Of a DNA stretch of 45,092 bases, positions 17,922 through 26,047 are shown piece after piece. The DNA comes from a bacterium (lineage in GTDB: Bacteria; KSB1; UBA2214). Position 1 is the stretch's first letter; every line of letters starts with the position of its first letter. The DNA lies in contig JAKQKF010000184.1 in assembly GCA_029560815.1 (NCBI GenBank), positions 1 to 45,092 on the forward strand, written 5' to 3'. The position numbers and the translations under genes are program-made. The notes below the pieces were generated by a model. It was given only the letters and a program-made list of their open reading frames with translations, was not told the origin of the DNA and did no database searches.

Positions 17922-19028
17922 ATGCGTTCGCGCCGCATATCGACGGCCGGATTCATCGCGCTGCTGCTGATCCTGCGCGCCGCCACCCCGATCGGACTCC
18001 GGGCTCTGCCCAGCGATTCCACCGCAACCCTGCCGGCTTCGCAGCCGGCCGCCCTGCAAATCTTCACCGCCGAACGCACGCCGGAGCGGTCGCCTGCGGA
18101 CATCGCCGCCGAGATTATTGCCGCAGAAACCACGCTCCACGCGCTCAGAACCGCCTCCCCTATCACTTTCATCTCCGACAGCACCGCGCCCGAAATTATC
18201 CCCGAGGTCGCCATCCAGCGCTTGCGTCTCGAACTCGGCCAGAAGATCGAGGCGATCTCGGGCCCGGACTCCACTTTCTATCAGCCCTTCGCCGGCCTCA
18301 GAACAGGCACCCGCGACGAAAATTCGACCGGCCCGGTTCACCGCCTGCAGGAAGCCCTGCTGCGCTGGAACAGCAAACTCCCCATCAAGGCCAACGGACT
18401 CTACGACGAAGCCACTATCAAATCCCTGACCCTCTTCAAGCTGGTTTACGACCTCGGCCATGACGGCTCTTTCGTCGATCAGGCAACCGCAGGATACCTC
18501 CTCGCCATCGAGGAGGGGGGCAGCAATGAGCTGGAGGAACCCCAGGGGTTCACCGGCCGCCTGGTCTATCATGCCGCCCAGTTCCTCGGCCTGCGCTACC
18601 GTCTCGGCGGCGACGGCAAAAAGACCACCGACTGCGGCATGCTGACCCGCATGGCCATGATCGGGGCAGGACTGGTCGACGAGGTTTTTAACCGCGTCGC
18701 TGCTACCCAGTATAAATATGCCGAAGAGGGCAAGATGGGGTTGACCCTGGTCGACAAGAACGAGGAGCCCGCTCCCGGCGACCTGGTCTTTTTCAAATGG
18801 AATACCCGGCGCGCCCGCCACCGCTACAAGGGCATTACCCACGTCGGCATCTTCCTCGGCAAGGTCGGCGAAAGCCTCTATGTGCTCGAGGCCGCCTCCG
18901 CCCGCAAAACCCGCAAGGTGACCATCCTCGACCGTTCCAATTCCATCCGCAGGATCGCCGGCTATGCGCGCTTCACCGCTCCGCCCGAGGATGGACCGAT
19001 CGAACCCGCCCTCGAGATGACCGACTGA
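17922..19028 (+). CDS. Secreted NlpC/P60 cell-wall hydrolase with peptidoglycan-binding-like domain
   Basis: 368-aa exported protein. A signal peptide covers residues 1-30 (basic RSRRIS, then a hydrophobic core). Residues about 130-195 resemble a PG_binding_1 module (VHRLQEALLRWN, IKANGLYDEATIKSL). The C-terminal NlpC/P60 domain has Cys in KKTTDCGMLTRMA and His in ITHVGIFLG, with a PGDLVFFKW turn between them. Such enzymes cleave D-Glu-diaminopimelate bonds in peptide stems. The start at 17922 is supported by GGGAG; the open frame extends 32 codons upstream without another site. It is a single-gene transcript with its own promoter, structured leader and terminator. Confidence 0.88.
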   Translation: MRSRRISTAGFIALLLILRAATPIGLRALPSDSTATLPASQPAALQIFTAERTPERSPADIAAEIIAAETTLHALRTASPITFISDSTAPEIIPEVAIQRLRLELGQKIEAISGPDSTFYQPFAGLRTGTRDENSTGPVHRLQEALLRWNSKLPIKANGLYDEATIKSLTLFKLVYDLGHDGSFVDQATAGYLLAIEEGGSNELEEPQGFTGRLVYHAAQFLGLRYRLGGDGKKTTDCGMLTRMAMIGAGLVDEVFNRVAATQYKYAEEGKMGLTLVDKNEEPAPGDLVFFKWNTRRARHRYKGITHVGIFLGKVGESLYVLEAASARKTRKVTILDRSNSIRRIAGYARFTAPPEDGPIEPALEMTD

Positions 19029-19046
19029 CAAACCTCCCGAAATGGC

Positions 19047-19086
19047 AAAGCCTCCGCAGCCCGATGGCAGCGGAGGCTTTTTTTAT
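19047..19086 (+). terminator. Strong intrinsic terminator of the NlpC/P60 gene
   Basis: An 11-bp perfect stem, AAAGCCTCCGC (19047-19057) with GCGGAGGCTTT (19070-19080), has a 12-base loop and ends in a run of seven T. It lies 18 bases past the stop. In the minus direction the tail is only CTTT, so it would stop the convergent C39 gene weakly. Confidence 0.95.
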
Positions 19087-19159
19087 ATATAGTCCGTCAC
19101 GCCCGCAGCGCACTCCACAGCACCCGCGCCGCCGCTGAGAATGAGCAGCGCAGAAACGG

Positions 19160-20554
19160 TCAGCGCAATACCGTCAGCCGGCCCGAACGCACCTCCCCCT
19201 CTTCAAATCGCAGCTGATAGAGATAAATCCCGCTGGCAACGCTCATCCCCGCCTGATCCCGGCCCTCCCAGCGCAGCTGGTGGAGCCCGGCCGGCTGCCT
19301 CCCCTCCGCCAGGGTGACGATCCGCCTCCCCAGCAGATCGCAGATATGAAACTCGACCTGGCCCTCCCTGCTCAATTCGTATTCAAAGGTCGTCGCGGCA
19401 TTGAAAGGATTGGGCCAATTCTGCCGCAGCGCGAAAGTGGCGGGCGCCTGCGGCCGGACGGGCGGCTCCTCCACACCCGAGGCTGTGCTGTCGGGCATGA
19501 AAATGGTATAGGCGACGCCCCCCTTGTCGAACCAGGCGTGCGACAGGTCGCTTTTATTGAAAATGTGACCGTAGCCGGTATTGGTGCGGGCCGGATCGTG
19601 GACGATCGGATCGCCGTTCACGGTAAAGCCCGCCAGCATGATCAGATGGCCGCTGTAGAGCGGCTGGCCGATGGACATGCCGATGCGGCCGCCGCGCGCG
19701 AGTACCTCCCGCGCCTCGCTCCAGCTGCGGTAGCGCGTGACCGTTCCTTTCACGCCGTATTCCGAGGCGTTCTGCACCACCCGCGGCCAGACCCCGAAGA
19801 TGCCGTAATAGGGATCGCGCGTATCGCGGGCGAACTGGAGAGGATCGACTGCGATGCCATAGCTGAGCAGGATCATCGCCACCGTGGTCGGCGAGCAGAT
19901 GCTCCCCCCGATCTCGGGATCGATGCTGTACTGGGCCAGGAAAGTGGTCGGAATGAAGAGGGCTGCGGGCTTGTCATTAAGAATCGCCGCATAGTTCATC
20001 CCCGCGGTCGTGCGGCTGTCGCTGGCGAACCAGGAAAGCAGGGAGATGGAGGGCGAACTCACCGCCGCCGAGATGCGCTTGAATTCGACGGCGAACTGCC
20101 ATTCACTGGCATAATAGTTCAGCCGGGCGATATCGATATCGATCTCACCGCCCGCAAAAGTGGTCTTTTTCGACGGCCAGAGGTTGGCTTTCCAGTAACC
20201 GGCATCGAGCCAGGGCGACCAGCCGTTGAGATAGGGAAAGCGGACCAGAATCCGGAATCCCCCGCTGTCGCCCGGAGCGGTACCGTTCCACGAGGGCAAC
20301 CCTTCGTCGAATGGCCAGGGCGCTTTTTGGGGGTTGAGGACGAGGAAGCCGCTCGTCGCACCATCCTGCAGCCGGAGACTCCTGCGGTCGGCCGCAAGCA
20401 CCACCCGGTCGAGGCTTTCGGCGTGCGCGAGGAGGGAATCACCAGCCTGGATGACAAATTGCTGATCGGGATAGCTGCTCTGCGCCTGCGCCGCGGTCAT
20501 GCCGCCGGCCAGCAGGTAAAGCATCACAGCGCTGAATAAAGTTCTGATTTGCAA
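19160..20554 (-). CDS. Secreted C39-family cysteine peptidase with type IX sorting tail
   Basis: 464 aa. Signal peptide at 1-24 (ending TAAQAQS), a beta-rich N-terminal region (30-190) with tryptophan-rich strands, a C39-type papain-fold domain (about 200-350) with Cys220 in SICSPTTVAM, His303 in SGHLIMLAGF and Asp320 in VHDPA, then a C-terminal domain (375-464) of the FlgD-like type IX sorting kind: NWPNPFNAATT, LLGRRIVTL, ASGIYLYQL, GRLTVLR. The protein is therefore probably secreted across the outer membrane and cell-surface attached. The start is TTG at 20552-20554, nine bases after AGGAGG; ATG at codon 11 would cut the signal peptide. It follows the MATE gene by 13 bases. Confidence 0.83.
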   Translation of the reverse strand: MQIRTLFSAVMLYLLAGGMTAAQAQSSYPDQQFVIQAGDSLLAHAESLDRVVLAADRRSLRLQDGATSGFLVLNPQKAPWPFDEGLPSWNGTAPGDSGGFRILVRFPYLNGWSPWLDAGYWKANLWPSKKTTFAGGEIDIDIARLNYYASEWQFAVEFKRISAAVSSPSISLLSWFASDSRTTAGMNYAAILNDKPAALFIPTTFLAQYSIDPEIGGSICSPTTVAMILLSYGIAVDPLQFARDTRDPYYGIFGVWPRVVQNASEYGVKGTVTRYRSWSEAREVLARGGRIGMSIGQPLYSGHLIMLAGFTVNGDPIVHDPARTNTGYGHIFNKSDLSHAWFDKGGVAYTIFMPDSTASGVEEPPVRPQAPATFALRQNWPNPFNAATTFEYELSREGQVEFHICDLLGRRIVTLAEGRQPAGLHQLRWEGRDQAGMSVASGIYLYQLRFEEGEVRSGRLTVLR

Positions 20555-20567
20555 CTTGCTGAACCTC

Positions 20568-21968
20568 CTATTCGAGCGGGATCGAGTCCGGTTCGGCCGC
20601 TTCCGCCTCTTCTCTCAGTCCTGCGGCGTGCTGCCGGCCGAGCTGGCGGAGTTCATGCCAGAGCAGGAGAGCAGTGACCAGAACGGACATCAGATCGGCA
20701 ACAGGCGAAACCATCCAGACACCATCCAGTGCGAAGAACCGCGGCAGGATGAAGAGCAGGGGAATGACAAAGACAAGCTGGCGCGACAGAGCGAGAAACA
20801 TCGCCTGTTTCGGCTTGCCCACGGCCTGAAAATAGCTGGAACCGATCACCTGAAAACCGATGACCGGCAGCAGGACGAAAAAGATGCGCATGGCATGGCT
20901 GCCCATGGCGATCAGCTCGGCGTCGCGGGGGTTGAAGAGGCTGATCAGCCCGGCGGGAAAGAGCATGACGATCAGATACCCCACGAACGCCACGACCGAG
21001 GCGGCGGCGAGAGCGAGGCTGACGGCGGTGCGGACGCGGTCGTACTTGCGGGCGCCGTAATTGTAGCCGACGATGGGCTGGCTGCCCTGATTGATGCCGA
21101 AGATCGGCATGAGGAAGAGCATGGCGATGCTGTTGAGGATCCCCATGACCGAAATGGCGAGATCCCCGCCGAATCGCTGCAGCTGGTTGTTGACGATGAC
21201 GGCATAGATGCTGGAGACGATGTGCATGGCGAAAGGAGCCGAGCCGATGGCGGCGATTTTGAGCACAAGCGGCCTTGAGAGTCTGAGATTGGCGCGTCTG
21301 ATCTTGAGCAGGCTCTTCCGGCCCAAAAAATAGTTCAGCACCCAGATCATCGTGGCGGCCTGCGAGATGACCGTGGCGATAGCCGCCCCGCGCACCCCCA
21401 TATCAAAGACAAATATGAAGAGCGGATCGAGAAGTGCGTTAAGTCCGGCACCGATGAACATGGTCTTCATGGCCACGCGCGGATTGCCCTCACCGCGGAT
21501 GAAGTGGTTCAGGCCGAATCCGATCCCGGAAAATACAGTGCCGAGAACAATGACACTCATATACTCCATGGCGTAGGGCATGCTCACCGGGCTGGCCCCG
21601 AAGAGGCGCAGCAGAGGGCGGAGGAAGATCAGCGCCGGAATGGTCAGCAGCAGGGAGAGCGCGGTGATCAGAACCAGGGCGTTGCCGAGCACCTTCTCGG
21701 CCTCGTTTTTCCGCTGTTCGCCGAGGCGGATGGAGACCAGGGCATTGCCGCCCAGGCCGATCAGCATACCGAAGGCCATCTGCAGCTGCATGATCGGAAA
21801 GCCCAGCGTCGCACCGGCGATGCCGAGAGAACCTACCCCTTGCCCGATGAAAATCCGGTCGACGATGTTATAGAGGGCACTGACCACCATGCCGACGATG
21901 GCGGGAACTGAAAATTTGATCAGCAGGGAGGAGACCTTCGCCTCGCCGATTTCCCTGGCATCATTCAT
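20568..21968 (-). CDS. MATE family efflux transporter (MepA-like)
   Basis: 466-aa inner-membrane antiporter with about twelve hydrophobic segments in two homologous halves; the N-terminal pattern SVPAIVGMVVSALYNIVDRIFIGQGVG is typical of MepA/NorM-like MATE proteins. The C-terminal 25 residues are charged and cytoplasmic. MATE pumps export cationic or hydrophobic compounds with Na+ or H+. Its stop codon is part of the next gene's ribosome-binding site, so it is coupled to the C39 peptidase; export of a peptide or compound matured by that peptidase is speculative. The ATG at 21966-21968 lacks a clear ribosome-binding site. A 133-base spacer separates it from the beta-propeller gene, with no terminator. 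Confidence 0.93.
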   Translation of the reverse strand: MNDAREIGEAKVSSLLIKFSVPAIVGMVVSALYNIVDRIFIGQGVGSLGIAGATLGFPIMQLQMAFGMLIGLGGNALVSIRLGEQRKNEAEKVLGNALVLITALSLLLTIPALIFLRPLLRLFGASPVSMPYAMEYMSVIVLGTVFSGIGFGLNHFIRGEGNPRVAMKTMFIGAGLNALLDPLFIFVFDMGVRGAAIATVISQAATMIWVLNYFLGRKSLLKIRRANLRLSRPLVLKIAAIGSAPFAMHIVSSIYAVIVNNQLQRFGGDLAISVMGILNSIAMLFLMPIFGINQGSQPIVGYNYGARKYDRVRTAVSLALAAASVVAFVGYLIVMLFPAGLISLFNPRDAELIAMGSHAMRIFFVLLPVIGFQVIGSSYFQAVGKPKQAMFLALSRQLVFVIPLLFILPRFFALDGVWMVSPVADLMSVLVTALLLWHELRQLGRQHAAGLREEAEAAEPDSIPLE

Positions 21969-22101
21969 GCGGATTACCGGTATCGTGAAATTTGTCTGTC
22001 CTTGAAGTAGAGTAAATTTCGCGATTTTTAGGCAAAGTTAACAGCATTTTCTTTGCGGCGGGCCGAACGGCTAAAAATAGCAGGCAGCGGAAGGAGGAGA
22101 T

Positions 22102-23424
22102 TCAACGCAGCAGGGTCATCTTCCAGCACCGTTCTTCCCCCCCGCACTCGGCGACTCCGAAATAGACGCCGCTGGCGGCGGGTCTGCCGGTGGTCTCCCG
22201 GCCATCCCAGAAAAACTCATGGCTGCCGGGAACCAGCCCTGCCATCACAGTGTCCAGCACGAGCCTGCCGGTGACGGCGTAGATGCGCAGACGCGCCCTC
22301 TCCCCCGCACCGGTGAACCGGATGGTTGTGCCCAACGTGAAAGGATTGGGATAGCTGACCGGATCTCTCCCGATCCCTCCGCCAGCGGAATTATCGGCAG
22401 GGCTTTCAAAGAGGGCCAGGTCGACGGGGCCGTCGCCTACCGGCAAGCTCGCCAGCACTGCCCCTGTAGCCGGATCAATTTTCTGGACCTGATCCTCATC
22501 AAAGGCGCAGAGATAGAGGTCGCCGGCCGGCGCGTCGTGAAAAAAGCGCATGGCGCCGCGTCCAGCGCGCAGCTGCTCGATGCCTGGATCCGCCGGAAAG
22601 AGGGAGGGATTGAAGCGGGAGAGCAGGCCGCCGGATTCATCCCCCCATTCGCAAACCATCGCCCTCTCGTCCGCCAGCACCACCAGGTCGCCTGGATAGC
22701 CGCCGATATCGCATCGGCCCGACAGGACGGGCTCGACGGCAGCGCCATCCCGGCTGATCGTGACGGCCTGGACGGTTCCCTCCCCGGCGCCCCAGGCGCC
22801 GGAACAGAGAACGTAGAGCTGCTCCGGGTAATCTGCCGGCGCGGCCCGCACCACCTGCGGATTGGCCGGCATCGGCAGCTCGGCGATAAAACTTTCGTCT
22901 TCAAGATCCAGGCAGGAGAGGCTGGAGCCGGCATAATCGGGATAGCCGCCGGTGTTGGCCACCCAGATCCGCCCGCCGGCGATCAGGACTCCCTGCGGCG
23001 CCGCCCCGACCGGAATAATCCTGACCACGCTCTGCTGTGCCAGATCAACCACAGCGAGGCTGTTGGCGAGCAGCAGGGTGACATAAAGACGGCCGTTCTG
23101 CGCCAGGGCCATCTGGTAGGGATTGGAGCCCTCCGGCAGGGCGATCCGGGCGTTCACCTGCAGGCTCGTCCCGTCGAGGATGGTCAATTCAGCCGGTGAA
23201 CTGTTGAGCACCAGCAGTTCACCGCCGCGGACAAGAATCTGGTTGGGCATCTGGCCGGTCTGGATCGCGTCCTGGCGGACTGTTCCGCTCGCGAGATCCA
23301 CCGCGGTCAGAGTACGGCCGAGGCTGTTGACGATATAGAGAATGCGGGCCGGCTCCGCCGCACCCCCCACCGAGATAAAAAACAGCAGCAATCCCCAGAC
23401 AAACTTGCCCACAGGATGATTCAT
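22102..23424 (-). CDS. BtuG-like YncE-type beta-propeller with type IX sorting tail
   Basis: 440-aa exported protein. The signal peptide (1-22, ending SVGGAAEP) has no lipobox Cys. Residues 27-350 carry YVTN-type blade repeats, e.g. ILYIVNSLGRTLTAVDL, RLYVTLLLANSLAVVDL, IWVANTGG and LYLCAFDEDQVQKIDP. The last 85 residues form a FlgD-like sorting domain (SYPNPFTLGTTIRF, TGRLVLDTV, ASGVYFGVA). In Bacteroides, BtuG is a surface propeller lipoprotein that binds cobalamin and caps BtuB. Here the gene directly follows a riboswitch-controlled BtuB-type receptor, so I infer a BtuG analogue anchored through type IX secretion instead of a lipid. The binding residues cannot be judged from sequence alone. 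Confidence 0.78.
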   Translation of the reverse strand: MNHPVGKFVWGLLLFFISVGGAAEPARILYIVNSLGRTLTAVDLASGTVRQDAIQTGQMPNQILVRGGELLVLNSSPAELTILDGTSLQVNARIALPEGSNPYQMALAQNGRLYVTLLLANSLAVVDLAQQSVVRIIPVGAAPQGVLIAGGRIWVANTGGYPDYAGSSLSCLDLEDESFIAELPMPANPQVVRAAPADYPEQLYVLCSGAWGAGEGTVQAVTISRDGAAVEPVLSGRCDIGGYPGDLVVLADERAMVCEWGDESGGLLSRFNPSLFPADPGIEQLRAGRGAMRFFHDAPAGDLYLCAFDEDQVQKIDPATGAVLASLPVGDGPVDLALFESPADNSAGGGIGRDPVSYPNPFTLGTTIRFTGAGERARLRIYAVTGRLVLDTVMAGLVPGSHEFFWDGRETTGRPAASGVYFGVAECGGEERCWKMTLLR

Positions 23425-23487
23425 CCACTCTCCCAGCTTGTTCTTGATGATCAGTGACCCGGCCTTTCAGGTTTGCACAGAGCTTGC

Positions 23488-23506
23488 GCGCCGTCTTCAA
23501 CGGCGC
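23488..23506 (-). other. Hairpin across the btuB stop codon
   Basis: GCGCCGT (23488-23494) pairs with ACGGCGC (23500-23506) around a 5-base loop that contains the receptor's TGA stop. No U-tract follows in the minus direction. It may protect the receptor mRNA from exonucleases or tune the ratio of receptor to propeller. Confidence 0.35.
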
Positions 23507-25692
23507 CCCATCTCCCAGGAGATCCGCCACTCGCGGCCGGGCAGCGGGGCGTTCTCGATCAGTTCATAGCGGGCATCGGTCAGATTATGCAGCGCCAGTC
23601 TGACATTCTGATCGACGCCGCGGACAGCCCAGCGCATGCCGAGCGTAAGATCGTGGGCCGCATAGCCGGGCAGACGAACGGTGTTGGCCTCGGTGACGTA
23701 GCGCGGCCCTGCCAGGCGTCCTGCATACTCGAGAAAAAAGCGGCCCGGAGTCAGACGGAACCCCAGCTTGGTAGAATGGTCCGGCCGGTAGGGCAGCCGC
23801 TTGCCGTAGACCGTGTGCCCGGCCTGGAGGTTGGTGCTTTCGAGGAGCAGGTGGGACACCTGGGCCTCCACCCGACCGGGTGCGATCGTCCAGAACGCTT
23901 CAAATTCGGTCCCGGCGAGCAGGGCGTCGGTATTGACCGGCGAAAAGGAGGCAAAAGAGCCCATACGCCAGATGATCAGATCCTCGATGCGGTTGCGGAA
24001 GCGGGTGATGCCGAAGCGGCCATGCCGGGATGAGGCGAGGCTGAGGCCGTATTCGTGCGAGCGGCTGCGCTCCGGCAGGAGATCCGGATTGCCCTGCACG
24101 CGGTACTGCTGATAGAAGAGGTCGGCGTAGGTGGGCAGGCGGAAACCGCGCGACCATGAGGCGAAGAGACGGAGGTCGGCGAGGGCGTGACCGGTCAGGG
24201 CGAGGCTGAGAACGGGGCTCCACTCCCCCTCCCGGCGAAGCCGGTCGGTGTGGTGGATGCGCGCCTCATCGCGGCGCAGTCCGGTGATCAGGGCGGCGGC
24301 GAGGCCGTGCGGCAGGGGCTGCTCGGCTTCGAGGTGAAAAAAGGCGGCGGTCCGGCGGGTGCGGACCTCGCCGATGGCGGCCGACTCCTCCAGGCGGTCC
24401 CGGTCCACAAAACGGTCGATGCCCGCTTCTGCGCCGGCGATCCAGCGGCCGCCGGACCAGACCTGCCGCCACCCCTCAAGCGCAAGACTGTTGGTGTGCA
24501 TCCGGTTCTCGTTCCAGTAGGCGGGGACAGTCCGGTCGCGCAGGGGCAGCCAGGCTTCGGGCTGGTGCCGATAGCTGTTGCCCTCATCAGCGTGGGCCGC
24601 CCTGATCTCCCAGCCGGAAGCAGTGCCGGCTTCGTTGAGGGCGGCAGTGAAGTGGTCGCGGCCGGTCGTCGCCCGCGCCCCCGGCGTCCAGCTGTAGATC
24701 TGGCCGGGCAAACCGCGTTCGCTGCGCAGCCGCTGACCCGAGAGGCTCCACTGGGCCCCCCGGAGATTCCCCACAAGACGGGCGAAGAGCTGATTCTGGG
24801 CGGTATCGGCGTTGCGTCTGAGTTCATCGATCATGGCACCGGCGCGCATGTAGCGGTAGCCGTAATCGCCCCCGCTCTGGCGGTGATCGGCGGAAAGATA
24901 CCATCCCGTCTGGGCGCGCGTGCCGCTCCAGGCGAGACCGCCTCCGGCTCCGCCGAACGCCCCGGCGTGCCCCTCGACCGACCAGTGGTTCCGCTGCGGA
25001 CGCCGCGTCCGGATCTCGACGACACCGCCGATGGCGCCTGCACCGTACTCGAGGGAGCTGCTGCCCTTGCGGACCAGGATGCTCTCGATCGCAGAGACGG
25101 GCAGGGTGGCGAGATCGACTGCGCCGGTCATGGGATTGTCCAGGCGCACGCCGTCCAGCACCACTACAACCTGGCTCGACTGGCTGCCGCGTATGCTCAG
25201 GCTCTTGCTGCCTCCGTTCTCCTGCACCTCCAGACCGCAGCTGTTGACGAGCAGTTCGCCGAGATCGGCCGCCTGTGAGCGCTCGATCTGCTGGCGGGAG
25301 ATCTCGAACAAGGAGACCTCTGCGGCGGAGGCTGAGCGTCTGGCGGTGATGACCATACCGGGGATCTGCAGATTCCGGGGTTCCAGATTAAAGACCACCC
25401 GCGCGGCCTGATCGTAATCGACCTCGATGGCGGCAAGAGTCTGCGGTGCATACCCGATGTGGCGGGCTTGCAGGGTGTAGGTTCCGACGAGGAGATTTTC
25501 GAAGAAGAAATAGCCGGAGAAATCGCTGACCATGCCCAGGCTTGTGCCGCTGATCAGCACATTGGCACCGGCCAGAGGGGCGCCGGTCGCACCATCGCGC
25601 ACGTGACCCTCGATTTTCTGGGCCGATTGGGCCTGTGCCAGAGTGAATCCGGCGATCAGTAAAAAATAAATGGCTCGGGCGGAAGAGGACAT
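23497..25692 (-). CDS. btuB: BtuB-type TonB-dependent cobalamin receptor
   Basis: 731-aa outer-membrane receptor. After a signal peptide (1-22) comes a carboxypeptidase-regulatory-like domain (EGHVRDGATGAPLAGANV to about residue 105), common in FCB receptors. The plug starts near 115 (GMVITARR) and includes LLVNSCGLEVQENGG, LSIRGSQSSQVVVVLDGVRLDNP and LEYGAGAIGGVVEI; a 22-strand-type barrel follows, with LFASWSRGFRLPTYADLFY and the final LTDARYELIENAPLPGREWRISWEM. The ATG at 25690-25692 is about 50 bases past the riboswitch terminator and lacks a strong ribosome-binding site. Substrate assignment rests on the cobalamin riboswitch and the propeller neighbour. Confidence 0.88.
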   Translation of the reverse strand: MSSSARAIYFLLIAGFTLAQAQSAQKIEGHVRDGATGAPLAGANVLISGTSLGMVSDFSGYFFFENLLVGTYTLQARHIGYAPQTLAAIEVDYDQAARVVFNLEPRNLQIPGMVITARRSASAAEVSLFEISRQQIERSQAADLGELLVNSCGLEVQENGGSKSLSIRGSQSSQVVVVLDGVRLDNPMTGAVDLATLPVSAIESILVRKGSSSLEYGAGAIGGVVEIRTRRPQRNHWSVEGHAGAFGGAGGGLAWSGTRAQTGWYLSADHRQSGGDYGYRYMRAGAMIDELRRNADTAQNQLFARLVGNLRGAQWSLSGQRLRSERGLPGQIYSWTPGARATTGRDHFTAALNEAGTASGWEIRAAHADEGNSYRHQPEAWLPLRDRTVPAYWNENRMHTNSLALEGWRQVWSGGRWIAGAEAGIDRFVDRDRLEESAAIGEVRTRRTAAFFHLEAEQPLPHGLAAALITGLRRDEARIHHTDRLRREGEWSPVLSLALTGHALADLRLFASWSRGFRLPTYADLFYQQYRVQGNPDLLPERSRSHEYGLSLASSRHGRFGITRFRNRIEDLIIWRMGSFASFSPVNTDALLAGTEFEAFWTIAPGRVEAQVSHLLLESTNLQAGHTVYGKRLPYRPDHSTKLGFRLTPGRFFLEYAGRLAGPRYVTEANTVRLPGYAAHDLTLGMRWAVRGVDQNVRLALHNLTDARYELIENAPLPGREWRISWEMGRR

Positions 25693-25740
25693 GACGGCAG
25701 CCGCTTTCTGAAGTACGGGCGACGCGTCGCGGCGGGGGAA

Positions 25741-25773
25741 ACAAAAAGACCCCAACCTTGTGGTTTGGGGTCT
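25741..25773 (-). terminator. Riboswitch expression-platform terminator
   Basis: AGACCCCAA (25747-25755) pairs with TTGGGGTCT (25765-25773); on the minus strand the hairpin ends in TTTTTG. It lies between the cobalamin aptamer and the receptor start, so ligand binding most likely causes premature termination. Confidence 0.88.
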
Positions 25774-25825
25774 ATGCTGTGCGTATAAGCGCAAAACCTC
25801 GCCCGCGAAGGTCGCTTGAAAAAAG

Positions 25826-25995
25826 ATCCCTGGCAGGTCTCCTGGCTTTGGACATCGAGCCTACTCATCGCGCCTTCCCGGTCTCCCAGTGGCGTGCCCT
25901 TGGCAGGGCTGCGATTTTCGTAGTCCATTACAGTAGCGGGGCTGCGACGGATTCGCACCGTCTTCCCTATTGATCGCTGTGGAACCAGAGTCTTG
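25826..25995 (-). promoter_or_regulatory. Cobalamin riboswitch
   Basis: On the minus strand the leader shows the conserved core in order: GGTTCC (25981-25986), AATAGGGAA, GGTGCGAATCC, GCAGCCCCGCTACTGTA, then GCCACTGGGAGACCGGGAAGG, and GATGTCCAAAGCCAGGAGACCTGCC at the 3' end, where the B12 box lies. It controls the BtuB receptor and the propeller through the terminator at 25741-25773. The aptamer class (adenosyl versus methyl/aquo) was not assigned. This and its promoter occupy the gene-free stretch 25693-26047. Confidence 0.97.
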
Positions 25996-26008
25996 TACGA
26001 ACTGAGAA

Positions 26009-26037
26009 AAGGTAAGAATTTAATGTGAAAGGCGCAA
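26009..26037 (-). promoter_or_regulatory. Promoter of the riboswitch-btuB transcript
   Basis: Minus-strand -35 TTGCGC (26032-26037), 17-base spacer, -10 TACCTT (26009-26014), placing the transcript start just ahead of the aptamer. A TTGACG nearby at other spacing is an alternative -35. Confidence 0.5.
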
Positions 26038-26047
26038 GTTAAATCCG

